Shown piece by piece: positions 1 through 9,325 of a stretch of 64,000 nt of DNA (position 1 is the first letter of the stretch; every line of letters begins with the position of its first letter). The translations under genes were made by a program, and so were the position numbers. Location: positions 1-64,000 of the forward strand of contig JAAOYA010000010.1 of NCBI GenBank assembly GCA_018221105.1, written 5' to 3'. Below the pieces are notes generated by a model, which ran no database searches, was not told the DNA's origin, and saw only the letters and a list, made by a program, of their open reading frames with translations. This stretch comes from Candidatus Woesearchaeota archaeon (GTDB lineage Archaea; Nanobdellota; Nanobdellia; Woesearchaeales; JAAOYA01).

Positions 1-443
1 ACTATGTTGTAGTTGTTTGAAGAGTTTAGTGCACTGTGGCCTCCGCCTGCCGGTCTTGAAGTTGTTGAAGTGTTAAAAACGTAATTTGTTATACCTCTTG
101 ATTGTTCTGCATTGGCTGTTTCTATGCTAAAAGACTCGTAAGTGGAGTCATTAGTTTCAATATCTACAATCCAGTCTTCGATTACGCCTTCTGCTTTATT
201 GCGAATTTTTAATCTTATTTCTCCGTCTGTTGAACCATCAGGATCTGTAACATTTATTCTTTCTATTGCAAAGCTTAATGCTGTGCATGATTGAAATGAT
301 CTGCTCTCTTGTGTTGCTGTTTCAAGGTTTTCTTCTGAGAATTGGTTGACCCATCCCATAATAAGACCTCCAATTGTTAAAGAGATAGCAACTAACAGTA
401 CTGCAACTATTAATCCTGAAACTGCTTTTTTATTGTTAAACAT
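1..443 (-). CDS. Archaeal type IV pilin/archaellin-like protein, N-terminal part (3' end outside the window)
   Basis: Reverse-strand reading from ATG at 443 gives MFNNKKAVSGLIVAVLLVAISLTIGGLIMGWVNQFSEENLETATQESRSFQSC..., a short basic N-terminus followed by a hydrophobic stretch as in archaeal pilin N-termini; open to window edge. Confidence 0.6.
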   Translation of the reverse strand, partial: MFNNKKAVSGLIVAVLLVAISLTIGGLIMGWVNQFSEENLETATQESRSFQSCTALSFAIERINVTDPDGSTDGEIRLKIRNKAEGVIEDWIVDIETNDSTYESFSIETANAEQSRGITNYVFNTSTTSRPAGGGHSALNSSNNYNI

Positions 444-565
444 GTGTGCGCACCTCTATTTGATTTTGATATACAGAATTTTTAACAATAGTCCTTTATA
501 AAAGTTTCGAATAATACTCTCAAAAACAAAACTTTAATAAGGCAATTTTTACAATACTATTTTTT

Positions 566-1771
566 ATGGCTACGCTTTTGTACTTGACTTACTTGTCAAT
601 AATTATCATCGTTGGAATTATTGCTACTATTATAGCTTCTAAGATTAAAATTCCAGAAGTTATTGTTTTAATTTTTGCCGGCATGGTTATTGGCAATATC
701 ACTGTTAATGGCGCTCCACTTATAGGTTTTCCTTTGGAGTTTATCACTGCCCTGTCACTTTTAGCGCTTGTCATTATTGTTTTTGACGCGTCTAGTCGTC
801 TAAAGCTTAAAGAGTTTGATGATTTTTCTCTTCGCGTTGTGAAACTAACCATTGCTTTTATTGTTTTAACTATTGCTTTTTTGAGTGTTAGCACTTATTA
901 CTTGTTCAATATTAGTAATGTGTTTTACACTTTAATTTTTGCATCTTTAATGGCTGGCACTAGCCCTGACACAGTACTTAGCATGTTTAAAGAGGGCACT
1001 AACAAGTGTGTTGAACTTTTAAAGATTGAAAGCATTATTAACACTCCTTTTATTGTTTTATTGCCTTTTTTATTAATTGATTTGATGCAAGATATTGTCT
1101 CTCCAACATTTTCAACACTTGTTGATGGACTAGCACCTTTTTTGTTGCAAATTGTTGTTGGTATTGGTGCTGGAGTATTAGTTGGTATTGTTGCTTTGAA
1201 GCTTATGAAAAAAACTTATTCTGAAAGACTCTCGCCACTAATGCTTATCGCTGTAGCGCTTATTACTTATATTTTAGCAGAAAATCTTAATGGTAGTGGA
1301 GTCTTAGCTGTGACTACCACTGGTTTGATGTTTGGCAGTGTTTATGTTCGCGAAAAAGCACAATTGCAAGAGTTCAGCCAATTGTTTAGTAGTTTTTTAG
1401 AAATAATGGTTTTCGTGCTCATAGGGCTTTTGATCAAGATTCCTTTTGAAATAATGTTTTATTTAAAATCAGCATTGTTGTTTTTAATATTTTTGCTTAT
1501 CCGTTTTATTGCAGTGAACATTTCGCTTACTGCGGGACAATATAATTTTAAGGAACGATTATTCATATCATTGAATACTTCAAAAGGTATTGCAGTGGCA
1601 GTAGTAGTGTCAATTTTGACTACTTATATGCTGCCAGGTTTTGACACAATATCGAATTTAATGCTTGTTTTTTTAATTTATAGTTTGGTAATCTCAGCAA
1701 TTGTTTTGCATTACTCAAAATTTTTTATTAGGGCTAGTGTTGCAAAAAAGCCTGAAAAACTAATAAAATGA
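566..1771 (+). CDS. Cation:proton antiporter (CPA/NhaP-like membrane protein)
   Basis: About 12 hydrophobic segments; N-terminal IASKIKIPEVIVLIFAGMVIGN typical of the Na+/H+ exchanger family. Confidence 0.75.
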   Translation: MATLLYLTYLSIIIIVGIIATIIASKIKIPEVIVLIFAGMVIGNITVNGAPLIGFPLEFITALSLLALVIIVFDASSRLKLKEFDDFSLRVVKLTIAFIVLTIAFLSVSTYYLFNISNVFYTLIFASLMAGTSPDTVLSMFKEGTNKCVELLKIESIINTPFIVLLPFLLIDLMQDIVSPTFSTLVDGLAPFLLQIVVGIGAGVLVGIVALKLMKKTYSERLSPLMLIAVALITYILAENLNGSGVLAVTTTGLMFGSVYVREKAQLQEFSQLFSSFLEIMVFVLIGLLIKIPFEIMFYLKSALLFLIFLLIRFIAVNISLTAGQYNFKERLFISLNTSKGIAVAVVVSILTTYMLPGFDTISNLMLVFLIYSLVISAIVLHYSKFFIRASVAKKPEKLIK

Positions 1772-2544
1772 AAAAATTAATTTCTGGCCCTGGTGGAACT
1801 AACGGGTTGGGCTATGAAAAAGGAATACCGCATATTGCAAGTTTAGGTCTTGGCGCGCTAGAGGTTGAACTAACCCACGGTATTAACATTTCTAATGAGA
1901 CAGCAAAAAAAATAGGTGCTTTAGCAAAAGAGCATGGTATTAGTTTGAGTGTTCACGCTCCATACTATATTAACCTTGCCAGCATTGACAAAGAGAAAGT
2001 TATCGCTAGTAAAAAAAGAATATTAGATGCTTGTGAGAGAGCGCATTTTTTAGGCGCTAAAAATGTAGTTTTTCATGCAGGCTTTTACATGGGCCGTGAC
2101 AAATTAGAAGTTTTTGATGTTATAGCAAGTGAAATTAAAGAATTGCTAGCGACAATTAAAAAAAATAAGTACGATATTGTTTTAGCGCCAGAGCTTACTG
2201 GAAAACCAACACAGTTCGGCGACTTAGACGAGTTGATTGCTTTAAGTGAAATTACTGGTTGTTTTTTCACTATTGATTTTGCTCACATGCTAGCACGTTA
2301 TGGAAAACTTGATTATGATTGGGCGTTAAAAAAATTAAAACGTTTTAAAACATTACACATTCACTTTTCAGGAATTGAATACACTGCTAAAGGAGAGCGC
2401 AGGCATTTAATAACACAACAAAAAGATATTGAAAAATTAATTGCTGCATTACAAAAATATGGTTTTAGTGCTGTGATAATCAATGAAAGTCCAGACCCTA
2501 TAAGTGACGCAGTAAAAACAAAAAAGATTATTGAGCAAAGTTAA
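1768..2544 (+). CDS. nfo: Endonuclease IV-like / AP endonuclease family TIM-barrel protein
   Basis: LSVHAPYYINLAS, NVVFHAGFYMG, LAPELTGKPTQFG, FTIDFAHMLAR, LHIHFSG, metal-ligand motifs of the EndoIV/xylose isomerase-like fold. Confidence 0.75.
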   Translation: MKKLISGPGGTNGLGYEKGIPHIASLGLGALEVELTHGINISNETAKKIGALAKEHGISLSVHAPYYINLASIDKEKVIASKKRILDACERAHFLGAKNVVFHAGFYMGRDKLEVFDVIASEIKELLATIKKNKYDIVLAPELTGKPTQFGDLDELIALSEITGCFFTIDFAHMLARYGKLDYDWALKKLKRFKTLHIHFSGIEYTAKGERRHLITQQKDIEKLIAALQKYGFSAVIINESPDPISDAVKTKKIIEQS

Positions 2545-2574
2545 TAAAATACTAAAAAAAACTTCTAAAAAATG

Positions 2575-2985
2575 ATGAAAACAATAATCCTTGACACAAA
2601 CTTTTTATTGGCTCCTGGACAATTCAAAATAGACATCTTTGAAGAGTTAAAACTGTTGATGGACGAACCTTACGAGCTAGCAATAGTTAGTGCTACAAAA
2701 ACAGAATTAGAAAAACTCTCAGTTGGCAACTCTAAAGACGCTGTTGCTGCAAGGATTGCAATAGAGTTTTTATCGTCAAAGAATTTAAAAACCATTAAAA
2801 CAGAAAACCTTAAAAATACCCTGCAATTTCCCAACAATTACGCCGACGATCAAATACTTAATGTCGTCGACGATAATATTATCGTTGCAACACTGGATGT
2901 AGAACTACAAAAAAAGATTCTAGCCAGAAAAGCCGCCATTATTGGCATGCGACAACAAAAAAAACTTTACATCAAAAAAAGATAA
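2575..2985 (+). CDS. PIN-domain ribonuclease (Fcf1/VapC9-like)
   Basis: MKTIILDTNFLLAP ... ADDQILNVVDDNIIVATLDVELQKKI: PIN-domain acidic residues. Confidence 0.75.
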   Translation: MKTIILDTNFLLAPGQFKIDIFEELKLLMDEPYELAIVSATKTELEKLSVGNSKDAVAARIAIEFLSSKNLKTIKTENLKNTLQFPNNYADDQILNVVDDNIIVATLDVELQKKILARKAAIIGMRQQKKLYIKKR

Positions 2986-2989
2986 TAAA

Positions 2990-3553
2990 ATGTTTTACAA
3001 AGTACAACTAACAGATCACATACGAGTGCCGCCAAACACTTTTAGTGAAGACACTGAAACTTCTGTGATTAAAGAAATCAAGAACAAGTTCGAAGGCTAC
3101 ATTTCTAAAGAATTAGGAATAGTCGTAGACGTCACAAAAATAGTAAAAGTCAAAGAAGGAACAATCATTCCAGGTGACGGAGCAATCTATTACAATACTG
3201 ATTTTGAACTATTAACTTTCAAACCAGAACTACAAGAAGTCGTTATTGGAATAATAAAAGATATTGCTGACTTTGGAGCCTTTATTAACATCGGCCCAAT
3301 CGAGGGAATGATTCACATTTCACAAACAATGGACGATTTCGTAAGTTTTTCAAAAGACAAAGTATTACTAGGAAAGGAAAGCAAGCGAAGCCTCAGAGTT
3401 GGTGACGTTTGCAGAACACGATTAATCGCTATCAGTTACAAAGATATTACTAACCCAAAATTAGGGCTTACAATGCGCCAACAAGGTCTTGGAAAACTTG
3501 AATGGTTAGAAGAAGAAAAAAAACCAGTGGCAAAAAAGGTTGAGAAAAAATGA
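2990..3553 (+). CDS. rpo7: DNA-directed RNA polymerase subunit Rpo7 (RpoE')
   Basis: MFYKVQLTDHIRVPPNTF... with S1 domain GIIKDIADFGAFINIGPIEGMIHISQ; ATG at 2990 preferred over the track start at 2942. Confidence 0.92.
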   Translation: MFYKVQLTDHIRVPPNTFSEDTETSVIKEIKNKFEGYISKELGIVVDVTKIVKVKEGTIIPGDGAIYYNTDFELLTFKPELQEVVIGIIKDIADFGAFINIGPIEGMIHISQTMDDFVSFSKDKVLLGKESKRSLRVGDVCRTRLIAISYKDITNPKLGLTMRQQGLGKLEWLEEEKKPVAKKVEKK

Positions 3554-3738
3554 GCAAGAAAAAAGTTTGCAAAGTCTGTAAAGTATTTGTTACAGGAGAA
3601 CAATGCCAATTGTGTAAAGGTAACCAATTTTCTAATAATTGGAAAGGTAGAGTTACAATATTAAATGTTGAAAAATCAGAAATCGCAAAAAAGATCGGCG
3701 TTACAAACAACGGCGAGTATTCTATAAAATCAAACTAA
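3550..3738 (+). CDS. spt4: Transcription elongation factor Spt4 (RpoE'')
   Basis: CKVCKVFVTGEQCQLCKGNQFSNNWKGRVTILN: zinc finger plus Spt4 fold motif; ATGA overlap with rpo7. Confidence 0.92.
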   Translation: MSKKKVCKVCKVFVTGEQCQLCKGNQFSNNWKGRVTILNVEKSEIAKKIGVTNNGEYSIKSN

Positions 3739-3739
3739 A

Positions 3740-4132
3740 ATGAAATTAGAACTAGTAAAACAAACAAAACTGCCATTACTCTCAAGAGAGCGTGTTGTAT
3801 TCTGGCTAAACAATACTGGTCCTACACCTTCAAGAGCACAACTTAGAGAAGCAGTTGCCAAACAATTAAGCGTTAAAGAAGAAGTTGTCATGATTCGACA
3901 CGTTTACCCACAGTATGGTAATCCAAAAATCAAGATTATAGCTCACGTTTACAAAAAAGCATCCGATGCTATTATTGAAGGCAAAGCAATGGTAAAAAAG
4001 CATGAGAAAAAAGCTGAAGAGCCAAAGGAAGTTGCTCCCGCTGAAGTTGAAACTCCTGCAGAAGAAAAGAAAGAAGAAGCAGAGAAAACAGAAGAACCTG
4101 CCAAAGAAAAAAAAGAAGATAAGAGTGAATGA
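3740..4132 (+). CDS. rps24e: 30S ribosomal protein S24e with acidic/lysine-rich C-terminal extension
   Basis: VKQTKLPLLSRERVVFWLNNTGPTPSRAQLREAVAKQLSVKEEVVMIRHVYPQYG; syntenic with rpo7/spt4/S27ae. Confidence 0.9.
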   Translation: MKLELVKQTKLPLLSRERVVFWLNNTGPTPSRAQLREAVAKQLSVKEEVVMIRHVYPQYGNPKIKIIAHVYKKASDAIIEGKAMVKKHEKKAEEPKEVAPAEVETPAEEKKEEAEKTEEPAKEKKEDKSE

Positions 4133-4134
4133 TT

Positions 4135-4323
4135 ATGAGCGACGCAAAAACTAAAAAACAAAACAAGAAATGGGAATTATACAAAACATCAGGTGACACG
4201 CTACAGCGCACTAACAAGACTTGTCCAAAGTGCGGCCCAGCAGTTTTTCTAGCAGAACACAAAGATCGTAGAACTTGCGGCGCTTGCGATTATATGGAAA
4301 AGAAACAACAGTCTTCAGAATAA
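4135..4323 (+). CDS. rps27ae: 30S ribosomal protein S27ae
   Basis: CPKCGPAVFLAEHKDRRTCGACDY zinc ribbon. Confidence 0.92.
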   Translation: MSDAKTKKQNKKWELYKTSGDTLQRTNKTCPKCGPAVFLAEHKDRRTCGACDYMEKKQQSSE

Positions 4324-4593
4324 TTCTAGGTAACCTTCTTTTGGAACCAAAACAATTTTATCAACAATTAGTTTATCAAGTATTTCTGTAGCATCTTTTT
4401 CAGTCATTCCCATAGCTTCTGATTCTACTAAGAACTCTTCTGTTTGAATTGCTTTTTGACCATTTTTTGTTAGTTGATTGAGTAATACTATTACATTAGC
4501 TGTTCTGTCCTCTTTTAATTCTTGCGCTAAACGAATTTGTGTCATGCGCTGAATTTTCAGTATTTCATCAAAGTCTAAACGATCAACTGCCAT
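4315..4593 (-). CDS. Hypothetical small helical (possibly winged-helix) protein
   Basis: 92-aa ORF, ATG start, convergent with S27ae; composition consistent with coding. Confidence 0.55.
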   Translation of the reverse strand: MAVDRLDFDEILKIQRMTQIRLAQELKEDRTANVIVLLNQLTKNGQKAIQTEEFLVESEAMGMTEKDATEILDKLIVDKIVLVPKEGYLELF

Positions 4594-4660
4594 TTTAATG
4601 CCCTTTACAACCTTTAAGTGACAGCTTCTTTTAAAGTTTACCTAGTTAATATACAAAAAA

Positions 4661-4740
4661 GGACAATAAGCACAAGACAAAAATTTTAGACAAATTGTTT
4701 GTCTTGTCCAATTTAATATGTAAACATATTTTACACTAAA
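4661..4740. promoter_or_regulatory. Inverted-repeat-rich intergenic element upstream of alaX
   Basis: ACAAGACAAA (4672-4681) and TTTGTCTTGT (4698-4707) perfect inverted repeat; nested AGACAAA (4688-4694); TGTAAA (4719-4724)/TTTACA (4730-4735). Confidence 0.5.
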
Positions 4741-4808
4741 TTGTGTCACATACTAAATAATAAAAAAGTTTAAAAAAAGAACCTGTTAACAGTTTTTAAG
4801 GTGAAAAA

Positions 4809-5516
4809 TTGACTAAAGCTTTATACTTATATGATTGTTACTTAAAAGAGTTTGACGCTAAAGTACTAAGCGTAACAGATGACAAGTATGTTGTCTTGGA
4901 CCAAACAGCCTTTTATCCTTCTAGTGGAGGCCAACCTCACGATACCGGAGTAATGCTTTGTGATGATGTTGAGTACCTTGTAATTTATGTTGGAAAGTTT
5001 TCTGGCAGTATAAGTCACGAAGTAACAAAACCTGGACTCAAAGTTGGTGATACAGTTCACTGCAAAATTGATTGGAATAGGCGCTACACTTTAATGCGCT
5101 ATCACACAGGAAGTCATGTTTTAATAGGGTTTTTTTCCAATGAACTAGGCGCTAAGATTACTGGCAACCAATTAGGCGTTGACAGATCACGAATTGATTT
5201 GAACATTCAAAATTTTGATCGCGAACTGTTTGAGAAAATGATTGAAAAGTCTAATGACTTGATTAAAAAAGATTTGCCTGTGAAATTTTATGATATGACA
5301 CGCGAGGACGTGCTAAAAGACCCGCAACTCATCAAACTTGCTGCTGGGCTGCCTGAAGGCATTAAAAATTTGCGAATTGTTGAAATTGAAGGTTTTGACA
5401 AGCAACCAGACGGCGGAACACATTTGAAGAGTTTAAAAGACATTGGCACAATAAAGTTTTTAAAAGCTGACAATAAAGGAGCTAATAATAGAAGGTTTTA
5501 TTTTACACTAGAATGA
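4809..5516 (+). CDS. alaX: Alanyl-tRNA editing protein AlaX (TTG start)
   Basis: FYPSSGGQPHDTG, HTGSHVL (HxxxH), PDGGTHLKSLKDIG: AlaRS editing-domain motifs. Confidence 0.88.
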   Translation: MTKALYLYDCYLKEFDAKVLSVTDDKYVVLDQTAFYPSSGGQPHDTGVMLCDDVEYLVIYVGKFSGSISHEVTKPGLKVGDTVHCKIDWNRRYTLMRYHTGSHVLIGFFSNELGAKITGNQLGVDRSRIDLNIQNFDRELFEKMIEKSNDLIKKDLPVKFYDMTREDVLKDPQLIKLAAGLPEGIKNLRIVEIEGFDKQPDGGTHLKSLKDIGTIKFLKADNKGANNRRFYFTLE

Positions 5517-6445
5517 AATACGTTGTGACAGGAGGAGCAGGATTTATTGGTTCTAATTTAGTGCAAGCATTACTAGAAAAAAATCATGAAGTGGTAGTTA
5601 TTGATGACCTCTCCAGTGGCAGCTTGCACAACATTGAACCTTTTATGGATCGTGTAAAGTTTGTAAAGGGCAGTGTTGAAAGTTTTGAACTTTTAAAAAA
5701 AGAATTTGCCTGCGCTGATATTGTTGTTCACTTGGCAGCTATTGCATCAGTGCCCAAAACTATTGAAGATCCCGTGCTTGCCAGTGCTGTTAACACTGAA
5801 GGAACACTAAAAGCGCTACTGGCAGCAAAGCATGGTGGTGTTAAACGTTTTGTTTTCGCCTCATCTGCAGCGTATTATGGCAATGCTGAGAAAATGCCAA
5901 AAGTTGAAAGTATGGCACCACAACCTGAAAGCCCTTACGCTATTCATAAGGTCACTGGAGAATACTATTGTAAAGTGTTTAGTCAAAAACATTCTGTTGA
6001 TGCTGTTAGCTTTCGGTTTTTTAACGTGTACGGTCCAAAACAAGACCCTAAAAGCCCTTACTCAGGAGTCATCAGTATTTTTATTAACTCAGTGCTCAAT
6101 GATAAGCCAATAACAATTTTTGGTGATGGACATCAAACACGCGATTTCGTGTTTGTTGATGACGTAGTAAAAGCAATAATACTAGCTTGTGAAAGTGAGC
6201 AAAAGTTCGATGGTGAAGTTTTTAACATTGCAACAGCAAAAGAGATTAGTTTGTTAGATTTAATAAAAAATATTAATACAGTTTTAGAAAAAAATGTTAT
6301 GCCAAGCTTTAGTGATGTTCGCGCTGGCGATGTTAAACGATCAGTTGCAGATATTAGCAAAGCAAAAAAAGTTTTGGGCTTTAACCCAACTACTAGTTTT
6401 GAAGAAGGCTTAAAAAAAACTATTGAATGGTACAAAAAAGTCTAG
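5513..6445 (+). CDS. NAD-dependent epimerase/dehydratase (UDP-glucose 4-epimerase-like SDR)
   Basis: VTGGAGFIGSNLV, HLAAIASVP, YAIHK (YxxxK), FRFFNVYGP. Confidence 0.9.
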   Translation: MKYVVTGGAGFIGSNLVQALLEKNHEVVVIDDLSSGSLHNIEPFMDRVKFVKGSVESFELLKKEFACADIVVHLAAIASVPKTIEDPVLASAVNTEGTLKALLAAKHGGVKRFVFASSAAYYGNAEKMPKVESMAPQPESPYAIHKVTGEYYCKVFSQKHSVDAVSFRFFNVYGPKQDPKSPYSGVISIFINSVLNDKPITIFGDGHQTRDFVFVDDVVKAIILACESEQKFDGEVFNIATAKEISLLDLIKNINTVLEKNVMPSFSDVRAGDVKRSVADISKAKKVLGFNPTTSFEEGLKKTIEWYKKV

Positions 6446-6447
6446 TA

Positions 6448-7680
6448 TTATTCAACGCAGACAAGATCGTGTTTTGAATGGGTTGTTTGAACTACTGGAA
6501 ATTCTCTCATGACAAAACGCATTGCTTCTTTTAATAATTTAATATCATTGTGAACTTTTAATTCTAAAACAAAAAATGGTCTTTTTTTCTTGCCATCATT
6601 TTTTTGGTGAAAAACTTTATCTGCAGACACCCAAAGTGTTTGAGCGTCATATACTACTACGCGTTCAAAATACACATCATCAAAGCTTTTGCCTTTTTGA
6701 GATCTTATAAAAATTCTTTTTGCTTTTACATTTTTTATGTCAGCAAAGCCTTTAGGCATTTTTTGATTTAGTGGAAAATAAGTTTTTTCTTTTTTTATTG
6801 GAAAATACCTGTGCTGTTCTAATTCTTTTTTTGACATTTCAGCAGCCCTAGTGTAAATCAGCTGTGCTGATTGCAACCAACCCTTACCATTATCTTTTAG
6901 TCTTTTGCGTAATCGAATTTTTGGCGTTCGACTATTGTACACCGGTAGGTTATTGTCAAAGTATCGATCATAATATTTTATTGTTTTAGTATTTTCTAAA
7001 CTAAATTTTTTTGCCATTCTAGAGAGCACTTGATCAAGCTTTTGTGTAGAACTAATAAAAAACCGTGATTCGTAATAATTTTCAATACCAAAACCTGATT
7101 TTTTTAGCGCTCGCTTATATTTCTTAAAAGCCATTTCAGTAATTGTTACTTCCAATCCGGCAACTACCAATACTGCTATAACAAAACTAGTTAAGGCAAG
7201 TATCCAAGCTGGAGTAACAGGATAAATTCTAAGTCCGAAAAACATCAATATAATATAAATTGGATCGTGCACTAGTATATCTTGTGTTAAACTTTTGGCA
7301 CCGCCACGCATTGCTCTGCGAAAATAAGTTGTTAGGGGATCACGTTTTTGTTTTGGAGTATTACGATAAACACTTAGTGCTTCTTTAAAATGTGCTGGGA
7401 AAAAACCTGCTTTTTCAACTACCGGACCAGTTGTCGATAACACAATATCTCTTGTTCTGCGACTAATAGGCCCTGCAAATACTTTAAACCAAATATTGCT
7501 CAAAAAAATAGCGACTAAAGCTGTTCCAATAGTATTGATTATTAATGCTATTGTTTCATCACGACCGAAGCGTTTAAAAACAGTCCAGAAAGGGTTTCCT
7601 GGAACAATTATTGGTTCTCTAGAAAGTTTTTTTTGCAACAATATTGAATGATCGCTCATGAAAACATTAAAAATAATCAA
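6448..7680 (-). CDS. Membrane protein with possible CYTH/VTC-like triphosphate tunnel domain at C-terminus
   Basis: N-terminal hydrophobic segments; C-terminal YESRFFIS...DRYFDNNL...IRLRKR...FFVLELKV resembles TTM (CYTH/VTC) strand pattern. Confidence 0.5.
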   Translation of the reverse strand: MIIFNVFMSDHSILLQKKLSREPIIVPGNPFWTVFKRFGRDETIALIINTIGTALVAIFLSNIWFKVFAGPISRRTRDIVLSTTGPVVEKAGFFPAHFKEALSVYRNTPKQKRDPLTTYFRRAMRGGAKSLTQDILVHDPIYIILMFFGLRIYPVTPAWILALTSFVIAVLVVAGLEVTITEMAFKKYKRALKKSGFGIENYYESRFFISSTQKLDQVLSRMAKKFSLENTKTIKYYDRYFDNNLPVYNSRTPKIRLRKRLKDNGKGWLQSAQLIYTRAAEMSKKELEQHRYFPIKKEKTYFPLNQKMPKGFADIKNVKAKRIFIRSQKGKSFDDVYFERVVVYDAQTLWVSADKVFHQKNDGKKKRPFFVLELKVHNDIKLLKEAMRFVMREFPVVQTTHSKHDLVCVE

Positions 7681-7721
7681 TTTATAAACTTTTATAAAGT
7701 CTTACTAGTTCTTTTTGTTTT

Positions 7722-9056
7722 ATGAAAAACAATCGTGTTGAAGAGTTTATTAAAAATCCTAAAAAGGCTTTGTTTAAGCTTTCAGCACCTATGATTGTTG
7801 CAATGCTAGTACAATCACTCTACAGCATTATCGACACTGCTTTTGTTGGACGCTTAGGCCCTGAAGCTATTGCAGCTATTACTTTTTCATGGCCGCTATT
7901 TTTTATTCTGATAGCTTTGAATGCTGGTGTTGGAATCGGAATGAGCAGTCGCATTGCACGTTTTTTAGGCGAGAAAAACAAAGTTGCTGCCGAGAACACT
8001 GCGTTGCACGGAATATTATTATCGCTTACTGTAGCGCTTTTAATTTTTGTTTTAGGAAAAATTTTCTTGACGCCTTTATTTATGTTATTTGGCGCTGGTG
8101 AAGTGTTAGTTTTAGCAAATAGTTACATGAATATTATTTTATCCGGAGTGTTTTTGATGTTTCCAGCGTACGTTCTAAACCATGTTTTCATATCACAGGG
8201 CAATACTAAAACTCCGATGATCATACAAAGTATTTCACTGGGGCTCAACGCTATTTTAGACCCTATTCTTATTTACACTTTGGGCCTTGGCATTCGCGGT
8301 GCTGCTATTGCTACTGTAAGCTCGTTTTTTGTTTCACTAGTATTATATTTGATAATCATTAAGAAAAAATCTTATTTGCGATTAAACATTAGACGATTTA
8401 GTTTTTCACCAAAATTAGTAAAACAAATACTTGCAGTTGGCATCCCATCAAGTCTTATGATATTGGTGCTTTCAATATACGTGATTTTTATTAATCGTTT
8501 AATGGCATATTTTAGCATAGAACACGTTGCAATGTTTGGCATAATAACACGACTTGAAAGCCTTGCAGTGATGCCTGTTGTAGCGTTTAGTATTTCAATG
8601 GTAACACTTGTTGGTATGTTTTACGGGGCTAAAAGACTTGACTTAGTAAAAAATATTAGTTGGTACGCGCTAAAAATAGCTTTTGTTTACACTTCAATCA
8701 TTGGACTAATATTTTTTTCAGTGCCAACATTGTTTATTAGAATATTCACGCCGGACGCTAACCTTTTAGCTTTAGCAAAACCTTTTTTGCGACTTGACGT
8801 TTTGACTTTTCCACTGATGGCAATGACAATGCTAATTAGTAGGATACTTCAAGGTATGGGCCTTGGACTGCCAGGGTTGGTCATAAATTTAATAAGGGTT
8901 ATTATCGTTGCAATACCACTAGCCTTCTTTTTTGTTTTTGGTTTGGGTCTTGGTTACTTGTGGGTTGTCATTGCAATGATTATCAGCAGTGTTATTTCTA
9001 GCATTGTTGCAATTGTATGGCTTGAGAGTAAGTTTTATAAAAACAGCAAACAATAA
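7722..9056 (+). CDS. MATE family efflux transporter
   Basis: LSAPMIVAMLVQSLYSIIDTAFVGRLGPEAIAA; about 12 TM segments. Confidence 0.92.
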   Translation: MKNNRVEEFIKNPKKALFKLSAPMIVAMLVQSLYSIIDTAFVGRLGPEAIAAITFSWPLFFILIALNAGVGIGMSSRIARFLGEKNKVAAENTALHGILLSLTVALLIFVLGKIFLTPLFMLFGAGEVLVLANSYMNIILSGVFLMFPAYVLNHVFISQGNTKTPMIIQSISLGLNAILDPILIYTLGLGIRGAAIATVSSFFVSLVLYLIIIKKKSYLRLNIRRFSFSPKLVKQILAVGIPSSLMILVLSIYVIFINRLMAYFSIEHVAMFGIITRLESLAVMPVVAFSISMVTLVGMFYGAKRLDLVKNISWYALKIAFVYTSIIGLIFFSVPTLFIRIFTPDANLLALAKPFLRLDVLTFPLMAMTMLISRILQGMGLGLPGLVINLIRVIIVAIPLAFFFVFGLGLGYLWVVIAMIISSVISSIVAIVWLESKFYKNSKQ

Positions 9057-9089
9057 ATTGTTCAATAAAACTTTACGGGGTGAAAACTA

Positions 9090-9290
9090 ATGGTTAAAGC
9101 TGTAAAATCTGATAATCCTTTCGTTGCGATTGGAGCGTCACTAGGCGGAATATTCTTAGTGATTGCAGTAGTATTCATATTCTTAGCAAAAGAATTCCTA
9201 ACACACTTAGTCTCAATAGCATGGGCCTTCGTGGCAATTGCTGTGACAATGGGCTTTTTTGCACTACTAGCAATAAAAAAAGAAAAATAA
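9090..9290 (+). CDS. Small membrane protein, hypothetical
   Basis: 66-aa ORF with two hydrophobic segments. Confidence 0.5.
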   Translation: MVKAVKSDNPFVAIGASLGGIFLVIAVVFIFLAKEFLTHLVSIAWAFVAIAVTMGFFALLAIKKEK

Positions 9291-9325
9291 AATTATTTTT
9301 TTATTTTATTTAGAATGTTCAATAG

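Noticed and set aside
2942-2989. Upstream start of the rpo7 ORF (track start 2942)
   Set aside because: Extension overlaps the PIN gene and is not part of the Rpo7 fold; ATG 2990 begins the conserved N-terminus.
3436-4262. Minus-strand ORFs opposite rpo7/spt4/S24e
   Set aside because: Complement of Lys/Glu-rich coding sequence giving Phe/Ser-rich products; overlaps well-identified genes.
5832-6113. 93-aa ORF overlapping the epimerase gene in another frame
   Set aside because: Out-of-frame within a clearly coding SDR gene.
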